This document shows positions 43,523-51,960 of a DNA stretch of 64,000 nt, in pieces. Under the pieces are notes generated by a model. The model saw nothing but the letters and a program-made list of their open reading frames with translations. It made no database searches and was not told where the DNA came from. Position numbers and translations under genes: made by a program. The DNA comes from Gammaproteobacteria bacterium (GTDB taxonomy: Bacteria; Pseudomonadota; Gammaproteobacteria; Steroidobacterales; Steroidobacteraceae), in the NCBI GenBank assembly GCA_947469285.1, contig CANIOW010000003.1:95805-159804 (forward strand), written 5' to 3'. How positions within the stretch are numbered: the first letter of the stretch is position 1; each line of letters opens with the position of its first letter.

Positions 43523-44029
43523 ATGGTCAAAATCGCAAAAGCAAAACCCAAGCTGGATGCGATCGACCTGCGCATTCTTGCGGCGGTTGCCGAGCAGGGC
43601 CGGCAGACCTTGACGGAACTGTCGAAGGCCGTGAATCTTTCGGCCAGCCCGTGCACGGCTCGCCTCGAGAAGCTGGAGACCGACCGCGTCATTCTTGGCT
43701 ACCACGCCGATGTAGACGTGGAGCAACTGGCCCACCTGAGCCTCTACTACGCCTCCATTTCAGTCGAGCCCCACAGCGCGCAAACCGCACTGAAGATCGA
43801 AGAGCTGCTGAAAGCGAGCCCCTATGTGGTAACAGCCGACGCGCTGTTCGGCAAACGGGACTACTTGGTGCGTATCTATGCCCGCAGCACCCAGCACTAC
43901 TACGAAATCATGGCGCCCTTCGCCGCGCTGGCCGACACCGAAACCTGGCCTATTTCGTTCAATATCGTTCGGCCGCAAACCGACCGGCTGGTGAAAGAAC
44001 TCAAGCGCCACCAGGAGGACCGTCTATGA
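43523..44029 (+). CDS. Lrp/AsnC-family regulator
   Basis: Amino-acid-responsive regulator of 168 residues. The N-terminal HTH is at about 10-55 (LDAIDLRILAAVAEQGRQ, then NLSASPCTARLEKLE), followed by a RAM effector domain at about 70-155 ending MAPFAALADTETWP. The ATG at 43523 was chosen over 43331 because MVKIAKAKPKLDAID is the family beginning and the longer frame would cover the repeat operator. Divergent from the DgcN-like operon and overlapping a serine hydrolase gene (ATGA). By position it probably senses an amino acid, perhaps D-glutamate or N-acetylglutamate. The known DgcR regulator has the same role; identity with it is not shown. Confidence 0.87.
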   Translation: MVKIAKAKPKLDAIDLRILAAVAEQGRQTLTELSKAVNLSASPCTARLEKLETDRVILGYHADVDVEQLAHLSLYYASISVEPHSAQTALKIEELLKASPYVVTADALFGKRDYLVRIYARSTQHYYEIMAPFAALADTETWPISFNIVRPQTDRLVKELKRHQEDRL

Positions 44030-45732
44030 ACCGGCGTGACCTACTGGGCCTTGGCGTCAATCTCGGGGTGCTGGCTTCCACCGGTGCGCTGTCGCTCCGC
44101 GATGCCCGTGCCGCCACGGCCAGCCGGTATGCGCCGGCCTTTGAGCGCCTGGACCAGTATGTAGAGCAGTACCTGCGCGAGATGAATGCGCCTGGGCTGA
44201 CACTGGCGCTGTCCGATGCCAGCGGTGTGCAGCGTGTGTGTGCGTATGGCTTCGAAGATCTGGAGCAGCGGCTGCCGCTGGACCCAGCACGCTTATTTCA
44301 CATCGGCTCCATCAGCAAGTCGTTTCTCGGGCTGTGTCTGGTGCAGCTGCACGAAGCCGGCAAGCTGGATTTCCACCGCCCTATCCAGGACTATCTGCCC
44401 TGGCTGCGCTTCGACGCGGCCACCGGCGGCGCACCGCTCACCGCTCACCATCTGCTCACCCACAGCGCCGCACTGCCCGACGGTGCGCTCTTTCCAGCGG
44501 ACCCAAGCTGGCGTTATCAGGCCACCGCGGCCCCGGGTACCTTCTTCCACTACTGCAACATGGGCTATGAAGCGCTCGGCCTGCTACTGGCGAGCCTCGA
44601 CGGCGGTACGCTGGCGGACTCCTTGCAGCAGCGCATTCTGACGCCGCTGGGCATGAGCTCGAGCGAGCCGGTGATCACGCTGGACGCCGCCGAGCGCATC
44701 GCCACCGCCTATCTGCCGCGGTACACTGACCGCCCCTATCCCCGCCGCGGCACACTAACCCGCAGCCCGCCCATCGCGTTCAATTCTGCGGCCGGGTGTG
44801 TGGCCGCCACGGCCCGCGACATGGGCGCCTACCTGACCATGCTCATTCAGCGCGGTGCCACACCCACGGGTCGGCTCGTCTCGCCCGCAGGTTTCGCCCT
44901 GTTCTGTGGGCGGCACATGGCGGCCGAGCACTTTGGGCCGGGCACCGCTTATGGCTATGGTATCGCCGCCGACCAGCTCGAAGGCCACCAGCGCCTACGC
45001 CACACTGGCGGCATGGCGGCATTCGCCTCCGCACTGGAAGTGGATCTGGAGGCCGGGGTCGGTGGGTTCGCCTCCATCAATGCCATGCAAGGCTATCGCC
45101 CGCGGCCCGTGGTCGACTATGCACTACGGCTGATGCGCGCCTGCCGTGAAGGCACGGCCCTGCCGCCGGTGCCAGCGCCCGCGCCACCACTGCAGGTGAC
45201 GGCCGCCGCCGACTACGCGGGCCGCTACACTGGTGAATCCGGAGGCATTTTGGAAGTGCTCGCCGCAGGCGACCGGCTGTACCTGCAACACCAAGGAACA
45301 CGTGTCCCGCTGGAGCCTTCCATAGCGCAGCCGGACGCGTTCACCATCCTGCATCCCGACTTCGCGCATTTCCCGCTACTCTTCGGCCGCAATGGCCAGA
45401 ACGGTACCGGAACGGTGGTGGAGGCCGGCTGGGGCCCAGACTGGTACACCCAACCGGCCTACAGCGGCCCACGGTCCTTTAAGGTGCCCGACCACTGGCC
45501 GTCGTTAACCGGCGAATACCGTACCGAGGATCTGTGGATCGGCAGCCGCCGCATCGTGCTCCGCAAAGGCCAATTGTGGATGGACGGCGCCATTCCGCTA
45601 GAGCCGGCGGCCGGCGGGCGCTTCTTCCTGCGCGATGAACCTGACAGCCCTGAGTGGGTCAGCTTTCGGGAAACGGTCAACGGCAAAGCCCGCGCGCTGG
45701 TGCTCTCCGGCCTGTACTTACCGCGGGTTTAG
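44026..45732 (+). CDS. Exported serine hydrolase (beta-lactamase / D-aminopeptidase family)
   Basis: A 568-residue protein whose N-terminus MNRRDLLGLGVNLGVLA looks like a Tat signal. The penicillin-binding-type domain (about 35-360) has SxxK at Ser95-Ile-Ser-Lys98 (HIGSISKSF), a YxN motif YCNMGYE and HTGG in place of KTG. Two beta-rich C-terminal segments (about 390-470 and 480-565) resemble the barrel domains of D-aminopeptidases, by inference. The start at 44026 has a perfect AGGAGG seven bases upstream and overlaps the regulator stop (ATGA). A longer open frame back to 43462 is rejected because it runs through the regulator in another frame. Likely acts on D-amino-acid peptides or amides. 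Confidence 0.83.
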   Translation: MNRRDLLGLGVNLGVLASTGALSLRDARAATASRYAPAFERLDQYVEQYLREMNAPGLTLALSDASGVQRVCAYGFEDLEQRLPLDPARLFHIGSISKSFLGLCLVQLHEAGKLDFHRPIQDYLPWLRFDAATGGAPLTAHHLLTHSAALPDGALFPADPSWRYQATAAPGTFFHYCNMGYEALGLLLASLDGGTLADSLQQRILTPLGMSSSEPVITLDAAERIATAYLPRYTDRPYPRRGTLTRSPPIAFNSAAGCVAATARDMGAYLTMLIQRGATPTGRLVSPAGFALFCGRHMAAEHFGPGTAYGYGIAADQLEGHQRLRHTGGMAAFASALEVDLEAGVGGFASINAMQGYRPRPVVDYALRLMRACREGTALPPVPAPAPPLQVTAAADYAGRYTGESGGILEVLAAGDRLYLQHQGTRVPLEPSIAQPDAFTILHPDFAHFPLLFGRNGQNGTGTVVEAGWGPDWYTQPAYSGPRSFKVPDHWPSLTGEYRTEDLWIGSRRIVLRKGQLWMDGAIPLEPAAGGRFFLRDEPDSPEWVSFRETVNGKARALVLSGLYLPRV

Positions 45733-45739
45733 CGTTTAG

Positions 45740-45868
45740 GCACCCGCTACCGATTTCCGCGACGACCTTTATTTCACACGGTGGTACGTCGTCTATGCAA
45801 TCACCCGTCCTGATGACACCATGATGGAGTTCGATGAATTCGTGTCCATGGTCGCCCTACAGCTCTAA
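45740..45868 (+). other. Possible gene remnant between serine hydrolase and aminotransferase
   Basis: After a stop at 45737-45739, a 42-codon open stretch encodes a protein-like sequence containing DLYFTRWYVVYAITRPDD and MMEFDEFVSMVALQL, ending in TAA at 45866-45868. The only ATGs lie near its end, so it is probably a decayed 3' fragment of a gene rather than an intact one. I do not recognise the family. The aminotransferase starts eight bases later. Confidence 0.3.
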
Positions 45869-45876
45869 GAGTCCGC

Positions 45877-47052
45877 ATGAAATACGCTTCGATTTCCGAC
45901 CGCCTCGCAGGACTTGGCGCCGCAAAGTGGGAAGTCCACTATGCGGGCCAGCAGCAAGCGCGGGCTGGTGTGCCAGTCATCATGTTGTCCATCGGCGAAC
46001 CTGATCTCCCGCCGCCCGCGCGGGTGATCGAGCGCGCTATTCAGTCACTGCAATCTGGCCGCACGCGTTACGCCAACGGGCAAGGCGAACTCGGCGCGCG
46101 CTTGGCTATTGCTGCGCATCTGGCGGACCGCTCGGGCATGCCCGTGACACCCGAGCAAGTGCTTTGCACCGCTGGCACGCAAAACGGGCTGTACACCGCG
46201 TTGCTGACGTTGGTAGAACACGGTGATGAGGTGTTAGTACCCGACCCGTACTACGCCACCTATGAAGGGCTGGTGGCGTCCAGTGGCGCCACCTTCGTGC
46301 CGGTGCAGACCGCACCGGAAGCCGCTTTCCACCTAACGCCTGCTGCGCTCGAGGCGGCCATCACGCCGCGCTCACGCGTGCTGCTGCTCAATTCACCCAG
46401 CAACCCCACCGGCGCCGTGCTGTCGCTCGCGGAAGTAGATGCCATTGGGGCCGTGTGTGAAAAACATGACCTGTGGATTGTTTCAGACGAGGTTTATGCC
46501 GACCTCACATTTAGCGGGCGTTTCTGTTCGCCGTTCGATCGCCCGCAGCTACGCGCGCGCACGCTGGCCGTGTCCTCTATTTCCAAGTCGCACCTGCTGC
46601 CCGGTTTTCGCACCGGCTGGGTCGCGGCGTCCGCAGACGTGGTGCAGCGCTTGTTGTCGGTGGCCGAAGCCATGCTGTTCGGCTCGCAGCCATTTCTGGC
46701 CGATGCGCTGGCCGAAGCGCTGACCGGCCATCACCCTGAAGTCGACCGTTTTCGTGACAGCCTGCGTGGGCGAGCGGAAGCCGTGGTCGAGGCTTTTGCT
46801 GGCTGCGCGCATACCCAAGTGCGCATGCCAGAGGGCGGCATGTTCCTGATGGTAGACGTGCGCGCTACCGGTCTGGACGGCGAACAATTTGCCTGGCGCT
46901 TACTGGAAGAAGAGCACGTGGTGGTCATGCCCGGCGAAAGCTTCGGCCTGGGTGCCGCGGCAGGCCACGTGCGCGTGGCACTGACCGTGGACCAAGCCGT
47001 GCTGCGCGATGCCTGTGGCCGCATCCGCCGACTGATTGAACGGCTGGCGTGA
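45877..47052 (+). CDS. Class I/II PLP-dependent aminotransferase
   Basis: Fold-type I transaminase of 391 residues. MLSIGEPDLPPPARVIERAI near the start, YANGQGELGARLAIA, LNSPSNPTGAVLS and the PLP-lysine motif SSISKSHLLPGFRTGWVAAS (Lys near 235) mark the AspC-like subgroup gamma. The Arg in GHVRVALT binds the substrate carboxylate. It follows the serine hydrolase on the same strand, after a gene remnant, and could deaminate amino acids released by the D-amino-acid locus once racemised. Convergent with glpV (16-base gap). Substrate not determined. Confidence 0.9.
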   Translation: MKYASISDRLAGLGAAKWEVHYAGQQQARAGVPVIMLSIGEPDLPPPARVIERAIQSLQSGRTRYANGQGELGARLAIAAHLADRSGMPVTPEQVLCTAGTQNGLYTALLTLVEHGDEVLVPDPYYATYEGLVASSGATFVPVQTAPEAAFHLTPAALEAAITPRSRVLLLNSPSNPTGAVLSLAEVDAIGAVCEKHDLWIVSDEVYADLTFSGRFCSPFDRPQLRARTLAVSSISKSHLLPGFRTGWVAASADVVQRLLSVAEAMLFGSQPFLADALAEALTGHHPEVDRFRDSLRGRAEAVVEAFAGCAHTQVRMPEGGMFLMVDVRATGLDGEQFAWRLLEEEHVVVMPGESFGLGAAAGHVRVALTVDQAVLRDACGRIRRLIERLA

Positions 47053-47068
47053 CGCCGGTGTTGGCAGG

Positions 47069-48814
47069 TTAGCGAACCTTCCCCGCCTTCCACGCCGCCA
47101 CCAGCTGCTCATAGGCCACGGTCTCGCCCTGCGGGCGTTCATTGGCCAGCTTTGCCCACGGAGCGGCATTCGGGCTCAGCCACTTGGCCGCGCTTACCTT
47201 CGGGTTCAGCTTCGGTGTACACACTGCCATGCCAGCGCGCTGCAACCGCGCCATGATTTGGTCCATCTGGTTGGCGAGATTGTCCATCGCCACCTGCGGG
47301 GTTTGCTCGCCCGTGACGGCCGTGGCCACGTTCTGCCACCACAGTTGCGCCAGCTTCGGGTAATCGGGCACGTTAGTGCCCGTGGGTGTCCAGGCCACGC
47401 GTGCGGGGCTGCGGTAGAACTCAATCAGGCCGCCATAACGCGCCGCGTTCTGCGTGAAATAGGCGCTGCGAATATCACTGTCGCGAATGAAGGTGACGCC
47501 GACGATCGACTTTTTCAGTGACACCGTCTTCGCAGTGACGAACTGCGCATACAACCAAGCCGCGGCCATTCGGTCGGGTGGCGTGTTCTTAAAGAAGGTC
47601 CAGGCGCCCACATCCTGGTAACCATTCTGCATCCCGTCCTTCCAATACGGGCCATGCGGCCCGGGGGCCATGCGCCACTTCGGAGTGCCATCGGCGTTCA
47701 CCACGGGCAGCCCCACCTTGGTCATGTCGGCCGTGAAGGCGCTGTACCAAAACAGCTGCTGCGCAATAGCCCCTTGCGCAGGCACCGGGCCCGCTTCGCT
47801 GAAGGTCATCCCCAGTGCCTGCGGCGGCGCGTATTTTTTCATCCAGTCGATGTATTTAGTGAGCGCATACACCGCCGCAGGCGAGTTGGTGGCACCACCC
47901 CGCTCCACGGAGGCGCCCACCGGCGTGCACTTGTCGGCGGCCACGCGAATGCCCCATTCGTCGACGGGCAGACCATTGGGTAAGCCCTTGTCGGCCGCGC
48001 CCGCCATCGACAACCAGGCATCGGTGAAGCGCCAGCCGAGGGACGGGTCTTTCTTGCCGTAGTCCATGTGGCCATACACCTGCTTGCCATCGAGGTGTTT
48101 CACGTCATTGGAAAAGAAATTGGCAATATCTTCATAAGCCGTCCAGTTCACGGGCACACCCAGCGCGTAGCCATACTTGGCCTTGAACTTCGCTTGCAGG
48201 TCCTTGCGCGCAAACCAGTCGGCACGAAACCAGTACAAGTTCGCGAACTGCTGGTCGGGCAGTTGATAGAGCTTGTGGTCTGGCGCCGTGGTGAACTTGG
48301 TGCCGATGAAGTCTTTCAGATCCAGCCCCGGGTTGGTGTAAGCCTTCCCCGCGCCCGCCATGTAATCGGACAGTGGCAGCACCACGCCATAGCGATAGTG
48401 GGTACCAATCAGATCGGAGTCCGAGATCCAGCCATCGTAGATGCTGCGACCGGACTGCATGCTGGTCTGCAGCTTTTCGACGACATCTCCTTCCTGGATC
48501 AGGTCATGCCGCACCTTGATGCCCGTAATCTCCGTAAAGGCCTGGGCCAGCTGCTTCGACTCGTAACTGTGGGTAGTGAGGGTTTCCGACACGACACTGA
48601 TCTCGGTCACGCCGCGGGCGCGCAACATGGCCGCCGTGCGGATGAACCACTGCATTTCCGCGAGCTGTTGCTGCTTGTTCAGTGTCGATGGCTGGAATTC
48701 ACGGTCGATCCACCGCTTCGCCGCCGCCTCATCCGCGCGCGCCGGTGACGCAAAAGCGCTCAGCGCTGTCAGGCAGGCCAGTGCCAGCAAGGAGGTGTTG
48801 GTTTGGATAGACAT
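47069..48814 (-). CDS. glpV: Glycerol-type ABC transporter substrate-binding protein
   Basis: Periplasmic binding protein of 581 residues with a signal peptide ending SPARA. The unusually long protein, with ISVVSETLTTHSYESKQLA and the FNEIT-like AFTEITGIKVRHD near residues 80-115, fits the GlpV group of glycerol transporters rather than ordinary 430-residue sugar-binding proteins. A conserved segment RMAPGPHGPYWKDGMQNGYQ lies near 370-390. The ATG at 48814 has GAGGGGA seven bases upstream and was preferred to two earlier in-frame starts. Last gene of the glpSTPQUV-like operon; gene order supports the call. Confidence 0.82.
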   Translation of the reverse strand: MSIQTNTSLLALACLTALSAFASPARADEAAAKRWIDREFQPSTLNKQQQLAEMQWFIRTAAMLRARGVTEISVVSETLTTHSYESKQLAQAFTEITGIKVRHDLIQEGDVVEKLQTSMQSGRSIYDGWISDSDLIGTHYRYGVVLPLSDYMAGAGKAYTNPGLDLKDFIGTKFTTAPDHKLYQLPDQQFANLYWFRADWFARKDLQAKFKAKYGYALGVPVNWTAYEDIANFFSNDVKHLDGKQVYGHMDYGKKDPSLGWRFTDAWLSMAGAADKGLPNGLPVDEWGIRVAADKCTPVGASVERGGATNSPAAVYALTKYIDWMKKYAPPQALGMTFSEAGPVPAQGAIAQQLFWYSAFTADMTKVGLPVVNADGTPKWRMAPGPHGPYWKDGMQNGYQDVGAWTFFKNTPPDRMAAAWLYAQFVTAKTVSLKKSIVGVTFIRDSDIRSAYFTQNAARYGGLIEFYRSPARVAWTPTGTNVPDYPKLAQLWWQNVATAVTGEQTPQVAMDNLANQMDQIMARLQRAGMAVCTPKLNPKVSAAKWLSPNAAPWAKLANERPQGETVAYEQLVAAWKAGKVR

Positions 48815-48891
48815 CGTCATTCCCCTCAAGTTGTAATGGCGAGCCAGCTCGCTGCTTCCTGACATTCCGTGGCAACGAACCCGAACGCTCC

Positions 48892-49188
48892 TTAGCCCCA
48901 GCGCAGGATGGCAACCAATGCCAGCAGCCCCGTCAACAGCCCGCCTCGCGGATCCCAGTCACTCAGCCCAATCCAGGCCAAGACCGTCCACGCCAGCACC
49001 AGCAGGCCGATAAACAACCGATCGCCTCGCGTGGTCACCAGCGGTAGCAGGCCGCGCCGCGCCACAGTGGGCGAGCGAAATTCCCACACGGTCATCACCA
49101 GCAACATCACAGCGATCGTGGAGAAAAACACCACCACCGGCGGCGTCCAGGCCATCCATGCAAAGAGCGGTGGTGTGCTGTCGTCCAT
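48892..49188 (-). CDS. glpU: Small DUF2160-type membrane protein of the glycerol transporter operon
   Basis: A 98-residue membrane protein with about three helices (residues 10-35, 58-75, 80-96), matching the DUF2160/GlpU proteins that lie between the GlpQ permease and GlpV binding protein in glycerol ABC operons. WEFRSPTVARRGLLPLVTTRGD forms the loop (about 35-57). The ATG at 49188 joins the GlpQ stop as TGATG; a GTG at 49191 would add one residue. Its role in transport is not established. Confidence 0.8.
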   Translation of the reverse strand: MDDSTPPLFAWMAWTPPVVVFFSTIAVMLLVMTVWEFRSPTVARRGLLPLVTTRGDRLFIGLLVLAWTVLAWIGLSDWDPRGGLLTGLLALVAILRWG

Positions 49189-50000
49189 CACACCCGTCCC
49201 ATGGCAAAGCCTTTGGCGATGTAGTGTCGCACGAACCAGATGACGAGCGCGCCGGGTACCAGCGTCAACACCCCGGCCGCTGCGAGCGTGCCCCAGTCCA
49301 TGCCCGAAGCCGATACCGTTCGAGTCATGACCGCGGCTATGGGCTTGGCATGGACGCTGGTGAGCGTGCGTGCCAGCAGCAGCTCCACCCAGCTGAACAT
49401 GAAGCAGAAGAACGCGGTCACCCCGACCCCAGCCTTGATGAGCGGCAGGAAAATACGCAGAAAGAAACGCGGAAAGGCATAGCCGTCAATCCACGCCGTT
49501 TCGTCGATCTGGCGGGGGATACCCGACATGAAACCTTCCAGAATCCACACCGCTAACGGCACATTGAACACCATGTGTGCGAGCGCCACGGCCAGATAAG
49601 TGTCGGTGAGATTTAACGTGCTATAGAGCTGAAAGAACGGCAGCAAGAACACCGCCGGTGGCGTCATGCGATTGGTGAGCAGCCAAAAGAACAGGTGTTT
49701 GTCCCCCAAAAACCGATAGCGCGAAAATGCATAGGCCGCCGGCAACGCCACCGTGACCGACAGGACCGTGTTCATCGCCACATAGATCATGGAGTTGATA
49801 TAACCGCTGTACCACGAGGCGTCGGTGAAAATGGTGCGGTAGTTATTCCACGACAACGATTCAGGAGCCCAAGCAAACGCGCCAAGAATCGCTTCGTTGG
49901 TGCGCAGACTCATGCTGAGCATCCAATACAACGGCAAGAGAGTGGCGGCGATATACACCACAATAAACACGCTGGCGAAAGAGGGTAGTCGCCGCTTCAC
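49188..50000 (-). CDS. glpQ: Glycerol ABC transporter permease GlpQ
   Basis: Inner-membrane permease of 270 residues with six predicted helices. The ABC-interaction EAA loop is EGFMSGIPRQIDETAWIDGY near residues 163-182, typical of MalG-like permeases. The GTG start overlaps the GlpP stop (GTGA). It would form the channel as a heterodimer with GlpP. Position between glpP and glpU supports the assignment. Confidence 0.87.
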   Translation of the reverse strand: MKRRLPSFASVFIVVYIAATLLPLYWMLSMSLRTNEAILGAFAWAPESLSWNNYRTIFTDASWYSGYINSMIYVAMNTVLSVTVALPAAYAFSRYRFLGDKHLFFWLLTNRMTPPAVFLLPFFQLYSTLNLTDTYLAVALAHMVFNVPLAVWILEGFMSGIPRQIDETAWIDGYAFPRFFLRIFLPLIKAGVGVTAFFCFMFSWVELLLARTLTSVHAKPIAAVMTRTVSASGMDWGTLAAAGVLTLVPGALVIWFVRHYIAKGFAMGRV

Positions 50001-50860
50001 CGGGAATCCTCGGCTTGCTTCAACAAGTTAAACAGCAAAAAACACATAACCAGAATGATCAGAAAATAGATGAGCGAGAATGCGGCCGCGGGGCCTAGGT
50101 CAAACTGACCCACCGCTTTCTGCGTGAGGTACTGCGACAAAAACGTCGTGGCATTACCCGGTCCACCCCCTGTCAAGACGAAGGGTTCGGTGTAGATCAT
50201 GAAGCTGTCCATCAAGCGCAACAACACCGCGATCAGCAGCACCCCGCGCAACTTTGGCAGCTGCAGGTAGCGAAATACCGCATAGCGTGACGCGCCGTCG
50301 ATGCGCGCTGCTTGGTAATAGGCTTCTGGAATGGCACGCAGGCCGGCATAGCACAGCAGCGCCACCAGCGGTGTCCAGTGCCAGACATCCATGAGCAACA
50401 CCGTCGCCCACGCATCGCCAGAATCCGACGCATAGTGATAGTCGAACCCCAGGCGCGACAAGCCCTGGCCCAGTAGCCCAATATCCTCTCGGGCAAAGAT
50501 CTGCCACACCGTGCCCACCACGTTCCATGGCACCAGCAATGGCAGGGCCAGGAGCACCAGCGTCATCGACGCGCGCCAGCCCTGAGCCGGCATGGCCAGT
50601 GCCACCGCCATGCCCAGCGGCACCTGAATCAGCAAGACGCAACCGGAGAACACCACTTGACGCCACAGCGCCCCATGCAATTCCGGGTCACGCATGACAT
50701 CGCGAAACCACTCGAGGCCAACGAACACTTTTTGCGTCGGGCTCAAAATGTCCTGCACCGAGTAGTTCACCACCGTCATCAGCGGCAAGACGGCACTGAA
50801 GGCCACGCAGAGCAACACGGGGAGCACCATCAACCAGGCTTTCTGGTTCAGTGGTTTCAT
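49997..50860 (-). CDS. glpP: Glycerol ABC transporter permease GlpP
   Basis: Inner-membrane permease of 287 residues with six predicted helices. The EAA-type loop reads LRAIPEAYYQAARIDGASRY near residues 173-192, and YTEPFVLTGGGPGNATTFLS follows, both typical of MalF-like permeases. The ATG overlaps the GlpT stop (ATGA) and its stop overlaps the glpQ start, so stoichiometry is probably kept by translational coupling. Confidence 0.88.
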   Translation of the reverse strand: MKPLNQKAWLMVLPVLLCVAFSAVLPLMTVVNYSVQDILSPTQKVFVGLEWFRDVMRDPELHGALWRQVVFSGCVLLIQVPLGMAVALAMPAQGWRASMTLVLLALPLLVPWNVVGTVWQIFAREDIGLLGQGLSRLGFDYHYASDSGDAWATVLLMDVWHWTPLVALLCYAGLRAIPEAYYQAARIDGASRYAVFRYLQLPKLRGVLLIAVLLRLMDSFMIYTEPFVLTGGGPGNATTFLSQYLTQKAVGQFDLGPAAAFSLIYFLIILVMCFLLFNLLKQAEDSR

Positions 50861-51960
50861 GCCACCGCTCCAGGGGCGGCCACGCGCCGTTGGTCGGCGA
50901 ACAACACCAGCTTGTCTCGCGGCAAACGCAGATAGGTCGTGTCAGTCGTCAGGGACACCCCCGCCGCGGCACGAATCCACAACAAGCCGCCGGCACATTC
51001 CACCTGCAGCAGGGTGTGCGTGCCCATCGACTGCACCGACCGCACCTGTGCCGCCAGTGCGTCGGGCGTGGCCGCCGTGCACAGTTCCACGGCATCGGGA
51101 CGAATGCCAAGTTGATAGGTCGTGCCGGCCTGACGTGCTGCCGCCAACCAACGGGGGTCCATGGGTAGCTGCACCGGTCCCAGCCAGACGGACCGCTCCT
51201 CCAGCGCGCAGGGCAGCAGGTTCATGCCCGGCGAGCCGATAAAATGGCCCACGAAGGTATGCGCTGGCGCATCGTACAGTTCACGCGGCGTACCCACTTG
51301 CAGCACTTCGCCGTGGTTCATGACCACCACTTCTTCGGCGAACGTCAGCGCTTCTACCTGATCGTGGGTGACGTAGATTAGCGAGACCTGCAGTTGTTGG
51401 TGAACCTGCTTGAGCTTGCGGCGCAGCAACCATTTTAAGTGCGGGTCAATGACGGTCAGTGGCTCATCCAGCAACACCGCCGCCACATCCGTACGCACCA
51501 AACCACGGCCCAGCGAAATTTTTTGCTGCGCGTCCGGTGGCAGGCCACGCGCACGTCGTGGCAGGTCGGTGGTCAGCTCGAGCAGTTCAGCCACTTCCTG
51601 CACGCGGCTGCGTACCTGCGGCGCTTTCCAGCCACGGTTGCGCAACGGAAAAGCGAGGTTATCGAACACGGTCATGGTGTCGTAGAGCACCGGGAACTGG
51701 AACACCTGCGCAATATTGCGTTCGCGGGGGTCCAGCTGGGTGACGTCGCGGCCATCAAACCGTAGGCGACCGTGCGTGGGGGTCAGTAAACCCGAGATCA
51801 AGTTCAACAACGTGGTCTTGCCGCAGCCGGACGGCCCCAACAAAGCGTAAGCACCGGCATCGCGCCAGTTCATGGACAATGGACGCAGCGCCCAGGGGCC
51901 TGCTGCGCCCGGGTTGGCTCCATAGGCATGGGCAAGATCGACCAGTTCAATGCGCGCCAT
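50857..51960 (-). CDS. glpT: Glycerol ABC transporter ATPase GlpT
   Basis: ABC ATPase of 367 residues. Walker A is LGPSGCGKTTLL (about 41-52), the Q-loop region reads NIAQVFQFPVLYDTMTVFDN, and Walker B is VAAVLLDEPLTVIDP. The ABC signature is degenerate, PPDAQQKISLGRGLVRTD instead of LSGGQ, while its partner GlpS keeps LSGGQQQR. The same asymmetry is usual in this transporter group. A C-terminal TOBE-like domain (about 240-360) follows. The start forms TGATG with the GlpS stop. Confidence 0.88.
   Translation of the reverse strand: MARIELVDLAHAYGANPGAAGPWALRPLSMNWRDAGAYALLGPSGCGKTTLLNLISGLLTPTHGRLRFDGRDVTQLDPRERNIAQVFQFPVLYDTMTVFDNLAFPLRNRGWKAPQVRSRVQEVAELLELTTDLPRRARGLPPDAQQKISLGRGLVRTDVAAVLLDEPLTVIDPHLKWLLRRKLKQVHQQLQVSLIYVTHDQVEALTFAEEVVVMNHGEVLQVGTPRELYDAPAHTFVGHFIGSPGMNLLPCALEERSVWLGPVQLPMDPRWLAAARQAGTTYQLGIRPDAVELCTAATPDALAAQVRSVQSMGTHTLLQVECAGGLLWIRAAAGVSLTTDTTYLRLPRDKLVLFADQRRVAAPGAVA

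Noticed and set aside
43462..44025. N-terminal extension of the soluble serine hydrolase back to 43462
   Set aside because: It overlaps the Lrp/AsnC gene in another frame, while 44026 has a perfect AGGAGG and a Tat-type signal.
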